Positions 53,393 to 61,574 of a DNA stretch of 64,000 nucleotides are shown one piece after another. This DNA comes from Thermosulfuriphilus ammonigenes (GTDB taxonomy: Bacteria > Desulfobacterota > Thermodesulfobacteria > Thermodesulfobacteriales > ST65), in the NCBI RefSeq assembly GCF_011207455.1, contig NZ_CP048877.1, positions 1 through 64,000 of the forward strand, written 5' to 3'. The stretch's first letter is position 1; each line of letters starts with the position of its first letter. The notes under the pieces are model-generated. The model had not been told where the DNA came from. It made no database searches and was given only the letters and a program-made list of their open reading frames with translations. A program made the translations under genes and the position numbers.

Positions 53393-54933
53393 AAGCGATT
53401 CTTCCTGATTTCGATCTGCAGACTTTTATCTGGGTAATGGGACCACAGCTTATTGTCCTGGCCACCGGCCTACTGGTCATCATTATAGATCTCTTCATTA
53501 AAGAGTTTCGGAATCTTTCTCTTAAGGCCAATATCCTCGGGATTATCTCTATGATCGGCCTTATTTATGCGGCGGGCTTTGCGGCTACCGTGAGCTGGTC
53601 AGCCCCCAGGCACGTCTTTATGAATGTCTTCTCTATGGAGCCATACACGGCCCTGTTTTGTCTTATCCTTCTTCTGGCGGGGGTCATCGCCACTCTTTTG
53701 GGCATCGGCTACACCCAGAACAATAGCCAAGTGAAGGGGGAGTTTTTTGCCCTGCTGCTTTTTGCCGTCTATGGCAGTCTAGCTATGGTCCAGGCGGTGG
53801 ATCTCCTGATGATGTTCATCGCCCTTGAGACCATGTCTTTAGCAGTTTATGTCCTGGCCGGCTATCTTAAGGGCTATGCTCGAAGTCAGGAGGCGGCCTT
53901 TAAATACTTTCTTCTCGGATGTTTTGGTTCCTCTTTTATCCTCTTTGGTATGGCCTTTTTGTACGGTCTTACCGGCTCCCTTAACCTGGCTCACATTGCC
54001 GCCAAGCTGGCCGAAGGGCACTATCAGAATATCATGGCCATGGCAGGTTTAGCCCTTATCTGTGCTGGCTTTTTCTTCAAGTCGGCTCTGGTCCCCTTTC
54101 ATATGTGGACTCCGGATGTCTATGAGGGAAGTCCGTCGGTGGTTACCGGTTATATGGCTACTGCTGTAAAGGCGGCGGCTTTTGCCACCTTTATCAAGAT
54201 CCTGACCATCTGTTTCACCCCTCTTCTTTCCCAAACCGGAGAGGGAATGTTTATTGATACCGGTGCCCTGGCGGTCTTTGTTCCTTATTGGAAGAATACC
54301 CTGGTGGTGGTTTCCTTTTTGACCATGTTGCTGGGTAATCTTTTGGGGGTTATCCAGCGCAACGTCAAACGAATGTTGGCCTACTCCTCCATTGCCCACG
54401 CTGGTTATATTGCCCTTGGGGTTCTTGCAGGTGACGACCTGGGGCGGACTGCTGTAATCTTCTATCTTGCCGTCTATACCCTCATGAACTTAGGGGCCTT
54501 TGGAATAGTTTATCTTTTTGACCAATATGAAGGACAGGCCCAAGAGCTTCCTGACTATGCTGGGCTGGCCTATAAGTACCCGGTCCTTTCGGCCTTGATG
54601 GCAATCTTTATGTTCGCGATGGCCGGGGTGCCTCCTATGGCCGGTTTTGCCGGTAAATTTTATCTCTTCGCAGCGGCAATCAAATCAGGCTACCTCCTTC
54701 TGGCAGCCATGGGTATTCTTACCAGTGCCATTGGGGCCTACTATTATCTGCGGGTAATTGTCTATCTTTACATGAAGGAGCCGGAGCGAGAGGTAAAAAG
54801 GGGACCGGTGGCCATTGCCCCGGCTTTGGCTATTGCCGCTACGGCGATAGGGATAATCTACCTAGGGATCCGGCCAGACACCCTGTATGCGGTAGCCGAA
54901 GTCGCCCAGAAGAGCATCCTCTATATTTTTTAA
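53389..54933 (+). CDS. nuoN: NuoN, antiporter-like proton pump subunit
   Basis: A 514-residue membrane subunit with [38 protein letters not shown] and a C-terminal [17 protein letters not shown]. It is the third pump and the last gene of the operon. After the stop there are about 70 bases before the convergent tRNA genes; I see no strong terminator there. Confidence 0.95.
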   Translation: MKAILPDFDLQTFIWVMGPQLIVLATGLLVIIIDLFIKEFRNLSLKANILGIISMIGLIYAAGFAATVSWSAPRHVFMNVFSMEPYTALFCLILLLAGVIATLLGIGYTQNNSQVKGEFFALLLFAVYGSLAMVQAVDLLMMFIALETMSLAVYVLAGYLKGYARSQEAAFKYFLLGCFGSSFILFGMAFLYGLTGSLNLAHIAAKLAEGHYQNIMAMAGLALICAGFFFKSALVPFHMWTPDVYEGSPSVVTGYMATAVKAAAFATFIKILTICFTPLLSQTGEGMFIDTGALAVFVPYWKNTLVVVSFLTMLLGNLLGVIQRNVKRMLAYSSIAHAGYIALGVLAGDDLGRTAVIFYLAVYTLMNLGAFGIVYLFDQYEGQAQELPDYAGLAYKYPVLSALMAIFMFAMAGVPPMAGFAGKFYLFAAAIKSGYLLLAAMGILTSAIGAYYYLRVIVYLYMKEPEREVKRGPVAIAPALAIAATAIGIIYLGIRPDTLYAVAEVAQKSILYIF

Positions 54934-55004
54934 GTTCCTTCCGGTTTGTTAAATCTTCCAGGCCAGATTTCTCTCTATGGCTTAAGGCAAGGTGCAGGTC
55001 AGGC

Positions 55005-55080
55005 TGGAGCCGGCGAGGGGACTTGAACCCCTAACCTGCTGATTACAAGTCAGCCGCTCTGCCAATTGAGCTACACCGGC
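55005..55080 (-). tRNA. tRNA-Thr (anticodon TGT)
   Basis: The minus strand folds into a cloverleaf. The 7-bp acceptor stem is GCCGGTG/CGCCGGC (with one G-U), the D arm is GCTC...GAGC, and the anticodon stem CTGA/TCAG encloses CTTGTAA with anticodon TGT. The T arm has loop TTCAAGT. The 3' CCA is encoded (plus-strand TGG at 55005-55007). It is the last of three adjacent tRNA genes on this strand. Confidence 0.95.
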
Positions 55081-55103
55081 TCAAGTGGAGCAAAGAAACT
55101 AAA

Positions 55104-55195
<92 letters not shown>

Positions 55196-55220
55196 GCAGA
55201 TGAGTCAAGTTTTGGCGGCC

Positions 55221-55312
55221 TGGCGGAGGGGGAGGGATTCGAACCCCCGTCCCGCAGGTGTGCGGGAAGCGGTTTTCAAGACCGCCGCCTTCGTCCGCTC
55301 GGCCACCCCTCC
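55221..55312 (-). tRNA. tRNA-Ser (anticodon TGA)
   Basis: A class II tRNA with acceptor GGAGGGG/CCCCTCC and anticodon loop CTTGAAA between CGGT and ACCG (anticodon TGA). The variable arm CCCGCACACCTGCGGG is long and the T loop is TTCGAAT. CCA is encoded. It is the first of three tRNA genes on this strand and decodes TCA and related serine codons. Confidence 0.95.
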
Positions 55313-55341
55313 TGTTGGCAAAGAGCGTTGAGCTGTCCTTT

Positions 55342-55370
55342 AAAATAGCGTCCCTCTGGCCCTCGTGCAA
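55342..55370 (-). promoter_or_regulatory. Promoter of the tRNA gene cluster
   Basis: On the minus strand TTGCAC (55365-55370) is followed after 17 bases by TATTTT (55342-55347), about 30 bases before the first tRNA. It fits a housekeeping promoter moderately well. Confidence 0.5.
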
Positions 55371-55462
55371 GCGATAGATAAGGTGAATTCTTTAAGTGTT
55401 GCCTCTTTACTGTTAGACTTTTCGGAAAATTCATTGAACACTTCACCGCTAAGGAGGTAGCT

Positions 55463-55807
55463 ATGGCCCTTAAACTTCTTATCCATGTGGCTGAGGACAC
55501 TCGCTGGGAGGTGGCTGTAGTGAATGCCATTAACTTCCTTAAGAGTCTCAAGGAGGGTGAGGAGGGAGATCTGGTCATGGTGGCCAATGCCAACGCCGTG
55601 ACCAGGTGTGTCCAGTGTGACCCTGAGCTCTTTAAAGGTATTCGTCAGGTGGTTTTGGATGGAGGACAGATCTATGTCTGTGAAAATGCCTTGAGAAAAT
55701 TTGGTATTCCCAAAGACCGTCTTCCGGAGGTCTTTAAGACGGTGCCGGCAGGTATCCGGGCCCTGGTGGAGTTTCAGATCCAAGGCTATCATTATGTTCG
55801 TCCCTGA
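55463..55807 (+). CDS. DsrE-family sulfur-relay-like protein
   Basis: A 114-residue protein with the DsrE/DsrF-like fold pattern (KLLIHVAEDTRWEVAVVNAINF, DLVMVANANAV, IYVCENALRKFGI). Cys73 sits where DsrE-like proteins carry the persulfide-forming cysteine. Cys49 and Cys52 (CVQC) are additional. Such proteins transfer sulfane sulfur or act as redox partners. AAGGAGGTAG gives a good ribosome site. The role in this sulfur-metabolising organism is plausible but unproven. Confidence 0.75.
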   Translation: MALKLLIHVAEDTRWEVAVVNAINFLKSLKEGEEGDLVMVANANAVTRCVQCDPELFKGIRQVVLDGGQIYVCENALRKFGIPKDRLPEVFKTVPAGIRALVEFQIQGYHYVRP

Positions 55808-55855
55808 ACCGTTTCCTTCTCTATAAGAAAGCCAAATTTTAAGGAGGGGTATTTT

Positions 55856-56299
55856 ATGGATGCTCAGGAATACTATGAAGAGGGGGCCTGGCTTCTGGCC
55901 CAGCAGAGATTTGAAGAAAGTGTTGACTGTTTCACCAAGGCCATAGAGGCTGATCCTTCACTTGCTAAGGCCTATCATGCCCGAGGAGCAGCCTATTTCC
56001 GTCTGGGCCAGGACGAGGCGGCCCTTCATGATTTTAAAAAGGCCCTGGAGTTTGAACCCGAAAATCCTCGTCTTTACTACAGCATCGGCCTTATTTATTT
56101 TCGCCGTCAAGATTATGAGAAGGCCTTAGAACATTTTAATACGGCCCTTAAACACGATTCCCTCTATGCCCCGGCCTATCTGGCTAAAGGGCAGGTCTTT
56201 GAGGCCCTGGGGGAGGAGGCCGCCGCCGATATAGAATACGAAAAGGCCGCGGCGGCGAAGAGGGAGCAGATTAAGGCCAGCCGCATCGTTGACTTCTAG
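55856..56299 (+). CDS. TPR-repeat protein
   Basis: A 147-residue protein made of about three or four tetratricopeptide repeats, for example AKAYHARGAAYFRLGQDEAALHDF and PRLYYSIGLIYFRRQDYEKALEHF. No signal peptide or other domain is visible. It is probably a cytoplasmic scaffold of unknown partner. It follows the DsrE-like gene by 48 bases with AAGGAGGGG upstream. Confidence 0.85.
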   Translation: MDAQEYYEEGAWLLAQQRFEESVDCFTKAIEADPSLAKAYHARGAAYFRLGQDEAALHDFKKALEFEPENPRLYYSIGLIYFRRQDYEKALEHFNTALKHDSLYAPAYLAKGQVFEALGEEAAADIEYEKAAAAKREQIKASRIVDF

Positions 56300-56319
56300 A
56301 GTTTGTCTTCCGGCCCCTT

Positions 56320-57504
56320 ATGAAAGTCCTTTATCTTGACTGTTTCTCCGGTATAAGCGGAGATATGTTTCTGTCTTCTTTGGTGTCCTTAGGGGCACCG
56401 GAGATGGTAGTAGCCCAAGCTATCGGGAGGCTCCTTCCCGACCTTAGATGGGAGTTTCTGCTTCGAGAACATCAGGGTGTTAAGGCCCAGGGATTTAGAG
56501 TTTCCTCTGTTCAGTCTTTACCTCGGCCCCTGAGGGAGATTTTCCTTCTTATTGAGAGGGCAGACCTTTCTCCTTGGGTTAAGCTCAAGGCCCGGGAGAT
56601 CTTTGAGCTTCTCGGGCAGGTGGAGGCCAGGGTCCACGGCTGCTCTCCGGAGGAAGTCCATCTCCATGAACTTGGGGCTGAGGATACCATTGCTGATGTG
56701 GTAGGTACCCTGGTAGCCCTTGAGGTCCTGGGGAGGCCTGAGGTTATCTCTTCTCCTTTGCCTCTGGCCCGAGGTTTTGTTTCTACGGCCCATGGTCGCC
56801 TGCCGTTGCCGGCCCCAGCCACTCTGGAGATCCTCAAAGGGGTGCCTACAATCGGGGAAGAGACCCCCTTTGAGTTTGTCACCCCTACGGGAGCAGCTCT
56901 GGTTAAGATACTGGCCAGAGGATTCGGCCCTCCCCCCACCGGGGTTCCTCTGGCTATCGGTTACGGAGCGGGGACAAAACCTCTTCCAGATCGGCCCAAC
57001 ATCCTTCGGACTGTTCTTTATCAGTTAACCGAGAGTGAGATTCCCCATCAAAGGGTAGCCGTTCTTGAGACTAATATTGATGATCTCAATCCTCAGGTTT
57101 ATGGATTTGTAGCCGAAAGGCTTTTTGCTGCCGGAGCCCTTGATGTAGTTCTTATCCCCCTTCAAATGAAAAAGGGCCGCCCGGGGGTACTTCTTAAGGT
57201 CGTTGCCCCGCCAGACAAACTTTATCCCCTGAGGGAGATAATCTTTTCTGAGACCACAACTACTGGTCTCCGTTATTACTGGACAGATCGTCTAACTCTT
57301 CCTCGAAAGATCATCTCTTTGAAAACACCGTGGGGAAAGGTCAGAGCCAAGAAGATCCTTGGCCCTCGAGAGACAGTTCGTTTAAGCCCAGAGTATGAAG
57401 ACTGTTTAAAACTTGCCCGGGAAAAGGGTGTCCCCCTTGAGGAAATTCTTTCTTGGGTTCGGGGAAGAGCCCCCAACGAGAAGACAGGAATAGACGAACA
57501 ATGA
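56320..57504 (+). CDS. larC: LarC, nickel-pincer cofactor nickel insertase
   Basis: A 394-residue LarC-family protein, formerly DUF111, that inserts nickel into the pincer nucleotide cofactor of lactate racemase-type enzymes. The start LDCFSGISGDMFLSSLV and ETNIDDLNPQVYGFVAERLF are family marks. In many bacteria larC is expressed through a frameshift; here it is one continuous frame. No larA, larB or larE is in the window. The stop overlaps the pgpA start (ATGA). Confidence 0.88.
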   Translation: MKVLYLDCFSGISGDMFLSSLVSLGAPEMVVAQAIGRLLPDLRWEFLLREHQGVKAQGFRVSSVQSLPRPLREIFLLIERADLSPWVKLKAREIFELLGQVEARVHGCSPEEVHLHELGAEDTIADVVGTLVALEVLGRPEVISSPLPLARGFVSTAHGRLPLPAPATLEILKGVPTIGEETPFEFVTPTGAALVKILARGFGPPPTGVPLAIGYGAGTKPLPDRPNILRTVLYQLTESEIPHQRVAVLETNIDDLNPQVYGFVAERLFAAGALDVVLIPLQMKKGRPGVLLKVVAPPDKLYPLREIIFSETTTTGLRYYWTDRLTLPRKIISLKTPWGKVRAKKILGPRETVRLSPEYEDCLKLAREKGVPLEEILSWVRGRAPNEKTGIDEQ

Positions 57505-57974
57505 GAAAAAAATTCTCTGATCGGGTGGCCTTGATTTTGGCCAGTGGTCTTTTTTCTGGTTATCTACCCCTGGCTCCGGGAAGCTGGGCCTCGGCCTTTA
57601 CTCTTTTTCTTCATTGGTTTTTGGCCCCTTTAGGGCCTGGTCCTTATCTTTTGTTTATTTTGATCCTCTCCGGCGTTGGAGTTTGGTCAGCAGCCAGGGT
57701 GGCCAAAAATCTCGGCCTGGAGGATCCACGTTTGGTAGTTATTGATGAGATTGCCGGTATGCTTCTTACCCTGTGGGGGCTGGCCGCTGATCCTTTTCTT
57801 ATGGTGGCCGGTTTTTTTCTCTTTCGTATCCTGGATGTCTTTAAACCCTGGCCTATCCGGGTAGCGGAGAAGACCTTTCCCGGTGGCTGGGGCATCATGG
57901 CCGATGACCTTCTGGCTGGCCTGATAGGTAACCTCTTCTTAAGATTGGCCCTTTTCCTTCTTCACCTCTTCTAA
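57501..57974 (+). CDS. pgpA: PgpA, phosphatidylglycerophosphatase A
   Basis: A 157-residue membrane phosphatase of phosphatidylglycerol synthesis. LPLAPGSWAS, DPRLVVIDEIAGM and FRILDVFKPWPI are the conserved catalytic and structural segments; several membrane helices lie between them. ATG 57501 was chosen because it overlaps the larC TGA and starts the conserved part. The 3' end overlaps the convergent Trm112-like gene by 36 bases. Confidence 0.92.
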   Translation: MRKKFSDRVALILASGLFSGYLPLAPGSWASAFTLFLHWFLAPLGPGPYLLFILILSGVGVWSAARVAKNLGLEDPRLVVIDEIAGMLLTLWGLAADPFLMVAGFFLFRILDVFKPWPIRVAEKTFPGGWGIMADDLLAGLIGNLFLRLALFLLHLF

Positions 57975-58133
57975 GGGGCGGGCCTCATCAATAAGCATAA
58001 TAGGGATACCTTCTCTTACCTCGTAAAAAAGGTGGCAGTTTTCGCACACCAGCCCCCCAAGGCTTTCATCCAGCTTAATCTCTCCGCGACACTTGGGACA
58101 AGCCAAAATCTTAAGAAGATCTTCAGGAATCAT
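57939..58133 (-). CDS. Trm112-family zinc-ribbon protein
   Basis: A 64-residue protein with MIPEDLLKILACPKC...GGLVCENC, a zinc ribbon of two CxxC pairs, and YEVREGIPIML. Homologues act as partners of methyltransferases or are of unknown role. GGAGGAGAG precedes ATG 58133, which is why I prefer it to a longer frame. It is the last gene of the minus-strand cbiD-cobL-gmhB operon. Confidence 0.85.
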   Translation of the reverse strand: MIPEDLLKILACPKCRGEIKLDESLGGLVCENCHLFYEVREGIPIMLIDEARPLEEVKKEKGQS

Positions 58134-58152
58134 TTCTCTCCTCCTTTTATCT

Positions 58153-58749
58153 TTAAAATGGGCCATCCTTGGAACGAGCTTGGCCCTCAAGGATGGCCTT
58201 AGCGGCCATAGCGATATCAGCCGTGATTCGCCAAGGACGGAAGGAGATGGCCTTAAGGCGGGATAGTTCCCGCTGGCCATATCCGGTGAGGACCAAGATT
58301 CCCCGGGCGCCCAGGTTATGGGCCAGATGGAGGTCAACCAGCTTATCTCCAATGACGTAGGCCCGGGTTAAGTCAAGGTCAAGATCTCTGGCGGCCTGTT
58401 GGGCCAGCCCGGGAGCCGGCTTGCGGCAGGAGCAGAGGACGTTGTAGGGGGGCCTGTCTCCCTCAGGGTGGTGGGGACAGACATAGATGGCATCCACAGT
58501 GGCCCCCTCCTTCTTAAGGAGTCTGAGAAGATGTTTGTTTACCCGGGAGACATCGCTGAGGTCAAAATAGCCTCGGGCTACCCCGCTTTGGTTGGTGATG
58601 ACCACCAAGGCATAGCCGGCTGCCTTCAGGGCCTTAAGGGCCCCGGCGGCCCCGGGGATGAGCTTCAGGGACTCCGGGTGCCGTAAGTAACCGACTTCTT
58701 CGTTTATCGTTCCGTCCCGATCAAGAAAGACCACTGGTCGGCGTTTCAT
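58153..58749 (-). CDS. gmhB: GmhB, heptose bisphosphate phosphatase
   Basis: A 198-residue HAD phosphatase with the nucleophile and acid in FLDRDGTINEE (Asp10 and Asp12). The zinc-binding loop reads CPHHPEGDRPPYNVLCSC. It removes the C7 phosphate from D-glycero-D-manno-heptose 1,7-bisphosphate, a step towards lipopolysaccharide core or glycan heptose. It overlaps cobL by 29 bases, so it is translated from the same transcript although the pathways are unrelated. Confidence 0.9.
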   Translation of the reverse strand: MKRRPVVFLDRDGTINEEVGYLRHPESLKLIPGAAGALKALKAAGYALVVITNQSGVARGYFDLSDVSRVNKHLLRLLKKEGATVDAIYVCPHHPEGDRPPYNVLCSCRKPAPGLAQQAARDLDLDLTRAYVIGDKLVDLHLAHNLGARGILVLTGYGQRELSRLKAISFRPWRITADIAMAAKAILEGQARSKDGPF

Positions 58750-59938
58750 CTGTCTTCTCGCAGCTTATAATAAAGATGACGTTTTCCGCCCTAAATATCC
58801 GCGGCTTGGTTCCAGAATCTGTTCGATTTATCTGCACAGAGATTATCTCTGGCCGCAGCCCCTCGCCTCTTAGTATTTCATCAGCTTGACTTAGGGTATC
58901 AAGGGTTACCGCCGAGATAACTATCCGGCCTCCGGGATTGAGTCTGGCCAGAGTTGTTTGGATAATCTCTCTGAGCTTTCCACCTGAGCCACCGATAAAG
59001 ACTCGATCCGGTGAGGGTAGGCGCTTGATGGCTGTTTCGGCGTTCTCAAAGAGGGCCTCTATCTGGAAGGCCTGATATCGCCGGATATTTTCCTGAAGAT
59101 ATTTGATCTGCAGGGGGTCCTTCTCTATGGCATAGACCCTGAGTTGCGGCGAAATTCCTAGGGCCTCAATAGCTACAGAACCCGATCCTGCCCCTATGTC
59201 CCAGAGTATCCCTTGAGCAGGAAGCCGCAGTTTGGCCAAGATAATGGCTCGGACTTCATCCTTGGTGATAAGTCCTCTCTGATAGGAAAACTCCTCTGTC
59301 CTTAGGCCCAATCGGGGGCGTGGGAGAGGGGACCAATCAATGATAACGAGATTCAAGTCTGAATAAGGTCCAGGGGGAAGGCTCCTGGCCCTGGCCTCGG
59401 TAATCCTCTGGCTGGGGGTTCCTAGATCCTCCAAAACCCAGAGCTTGAGATCTTCCAGACCGGCCGAGCAGAGCCTCTGGGCCATTCGGAAAGGATCTTT
59501 TCCAGATGAGGTAAGAACAGCCACTTTGGTTTGAGGAAGCGAGGCCAGCTTTCTTAATAGTTCATGTGAACGTCCGTGGAGAGAGATAAAGTGGGCCCTG
59601 TCCCAGGGCTCCTTGATAGCGGCGAAGGCCAATTGAATAGAAGAGACAGCCGGATAAAAGGAGAGTCTGGGGGCTTCTATCTCCTTGAGGAGCCGGCGTC
59701 CGATGCCAAAAAAAAGCGGGTCTCCCGAGGCCAGGACGGCCACCGACTCTCTGGAGAGGCGTTCTTTTATCTCCTTTATGGACTGATCAAGCGGCATAAG
59801 GGGCTTAAGGAGGAGGCCTGGGGGGAGCCAGGGGCTGTGGCGCTTGGCCCCAAAGGCCACCTTGACACCGGAGAGGGCCTGGTGTCCATCTTTCGTGGGA
59901 CCGTGGGGGCCGATACCAATTACGTGGGCTAAAAACAT
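58721..59938 (-). CDS. cobL: CobL-type CbiE-CbiT fusion, precorrin methyltransferase/decarboxylase
   Basis: A 405-residue bifunctional enzyme. Residues 1-210 form the CbiE tetrapyrrole methylase domain (VIGIGPHG, SVAVLASGDPLFFG). Residues about 215-400 form CbiT (LWDIGAGSGSVAIEALG, the SAM motif). Together they methylate C5 and C15 and decarboxylate C12 of the corrin intermediate. The start is ATG 59938 inside the end of cbiD (10-base overlap). Neighbours cbiD upstream and gmhB downstream form one operon. Confidence 0.9.
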   Translation of the reverse strand: MFLAHVIGIGPHGPTKDGHQALSGVKVAFGAKRHSPWLPPGLLLKPLMPLDQSIKEIKERLSRESVAVLASGDPLFFGIGRRLLKEIEAPRLSFYPAVSSIQLAFAAIKEPWDRAHFISLHGRSHELLRKLASLPQTKVAVLTSSGKDPFRMAQRLCSAGLEDLKLWVLEDLGTPSQRITEARARSLPPGPYSDLNLVIIDWSPLPRPRLGLRTEEFSYQRGLITKDEVRAIILAKLRLPAQGILWDIGAGSGSVAIEALGISPQLRVYAIEKDPLQIKYLQENIRRYQAFQIEALFENAETAIKRLPSPDRVFIGGSGGKLREIIQTTLARLNPGGRIVISAVTLDTLSQADEILRGEGLRPEIISVQINRTDSGTKPRIFRAENVIFIISCEKTDETPTSGLS

Positions 59939-60993
59939 CGGGAGAGAATCACCTCTTGGGCGTAAGAAATAAGATGATAGCAGAGCCTTTGTTCTCTTCT
60001 AAGGAGAGTTTTGAGTCGCCAGCCGGCCTGCTCAACGACCACTTTGAATATTTCTTGGGCGTCTTCACGTTGGCAGATAATTTCAAAGGTTTCCCGGGCG
60101 GTATTTGCCTCAGGAAATGAGATTTTTTTATGGGGAAGAAGCTCCTTGAGCAGTCTTTCCACCTCTTTGGGGCCGGCGATTCCATGGCGGACGTGGGTTT
60201 GATCAAAACCCAGGGCGGCCTTGACCAGTTTGGCCCACTGGGTGGTCAGGTGAATGGTGTTGAAGCGGCGTCTGCCTGCCTCTTTTAAAGAGAAGGCCAG
60301 ATAATCCCCCATGTGGATGAAGGCCTCTTCTGGGAGCTGTAGGATTTTACCTACGGCATTTTCTGAGGTTCGGCCAGTAGCCAGAACTATTTCTCTGATT
60401 CCCAGGGCCTGGGCTACATTCATGGCTGTGGCTATGGTAGCACACCAGGCCTCAGCAGAGACGGGTTTAACAATACCTGTGGTCCCAAGAATAGATATTC
60501 CTCCGACTATTCCCAGACGGGCATTAAGGGTATAACGGGCCAGCTCTCGTCCTTTAGGGACTGAGATTATTACTTTAAAGGCCAGGTTATTTTCGGCCAC
60601 TTCGGATAGAGCCTCCTGGATCATCTTTCTGGGGCCCGGGTTTATGGCCGGCTCTCCCGGGGGGATAGGGAGCCCCGGCTTGGTGACCGTTCCTACTCCT
60701 TCTCCGGCCTGAAAGTCTATGCCTTTGCCGTTTGGCAATGGCTTAAGTCCCACCAATATTTCGGCTCCATTGGTCACATCTGGGTCATCTCCGGCATCTT
60801 TGATGACCCCGGCCCAGGTAGTTTCTCCCTCTTGCCAGATTCGGTTTACAGGCAATCGGCGCCTTATTCCATCTGGAAATGGTATCTCTACTTCCCGGGG
60901 ATATTCTCTCCGAAGAAGGTAAAGGGCAGCCGCCTTGGCGGCGGCGGCGGCACAGGCACCGGTAGTATAACCAGAACGAAGTCGCTTTTTCAC
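59929..60993 (-). CDS. cbiD: CbiD, cobalt-precorrin-5B C1-methyltransferase
   Basis: A 354-residue enzyme with the family signature RSGYTTGACAAAAAKAA at the N-terminus and GGISILGTTGIVKP near residue 170. It methylates C1 of cobalt-precorrin-5B in the anaerobic cobalamin pathway. The start codon is GTG 60993; the ribosome site is weak. It is the first gene of the minus-strand operon. Other cbi genes are not in the window. Confidence 0.92.
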   Translation of the reverse strand: MKKRLRSGYTTGACAAAAAKAAALYLLRREYPREVEIPFPDGIRRRLPVNRIWQEGETTWAGVIKDAGDDPDVTNGAEILVGLKPLPNGKGIDFQAGEGVGTVTKPGLPIPPGEPAINPGPRKMIQEALSEVAENNLAFKVIISVPKGRELARYTLNARLGIVGGISILGTTGIVKPVSAEAWCATIATAMNVAQALGIREIVLATGRTSENAVGKILQLPEEAFIHMGDYLAFSLKEAGRRRFNTIHLTTQWAKLVKAALGFDQTHVRHGIAGPKEVERLLKELLPHKKISFPEANTARETFEIICQREDAQEIFKVVVEQAGWRLKTLLRREQRLCYHLISYAQEVILSRCF

Positions 60994-61147
60994 TTATCTA
61001 AAAGGCCTTTTCTGTTTTTCGAAAAAAACTGCCGGACTAAGACCTGCGGCTTGCAGTTTTGACACCTGTGGCCAGATTTTTTGATCCCGAGGCAAGCCTC
61101 TCCTAAAAGATTTTTGACATCTCAAGCTCTATTTTTAAACTATTTAC

Positions 61148-61363
61148 ATGGTTCAAGAACAGTTTAAACCCTCAAAAGATTCTTCTTCCGCCCCTAAAAA
61201 AGGCCATTTTCTTCTTTCCTGTGGCATCTTTTTGGGCCTTGCCGGCCTGTGGTCTTTTTCTCCTTTGATCAACCTCTTGGGTCGTCAAAGGCTTCGGAGT
61301 CGTTTGTTTCCGGAGCGATCCCCCGGCCGAGATCCAAAATCCCAAGATCCGGGAGAGAGATAA
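61148..61363 (+). CDS. Short hypothetical protein (weakly supported)
   Basis: A 71-residue open frame with one hydrophobic stretch (HFLLSCGIFLGLAGLW, residues about 20-35), possibly a membrane helix. It lacks a clear ribosome site and has no recognisable family. It may be a chance frame in the gap between the cbiD promoter region and the AAA+ gene. The remaining 210 bases to 61574 show no gene. Confidence 0.25.
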   Translation: MVQEQFKPSKDSSSAPKKGHFLLSCGIFLGLAGLWSFSPLINLLGRQRLRSRLFPERSPGRDPKSQDPGER

Positions 61364-61574
61364 AAAAACGGATCAGACTGTAGGATTTTCCCTTCGCTCT
61401 ATTAGTATATTTTGGTATCTTCTGGTTAACCTCTTTGGATTTTTCCCCTTTTGCTCCTTCTTTGTTGGTGCATTTTAGGATTTTTTGTTCTGATCCGAGG
61501 GTCTTTTTCAGGAATAGTGATTGCTACTTGAGGATTATCAGCTATTTACCGAACCTTGTCTTTAAGGAGAGAAA

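Noticed and set aside
56320-57504. Expected programmed frameshift in larC
   Set aside because: LarC here is a single intact frame with both halves present.
58134-58352. A longer start for the Trm112-like protein
   Set aside because: The extra N-terminus overlaps gmhB in another frame, while ATG 58133 has a good ribosome site and begins the conserved part.
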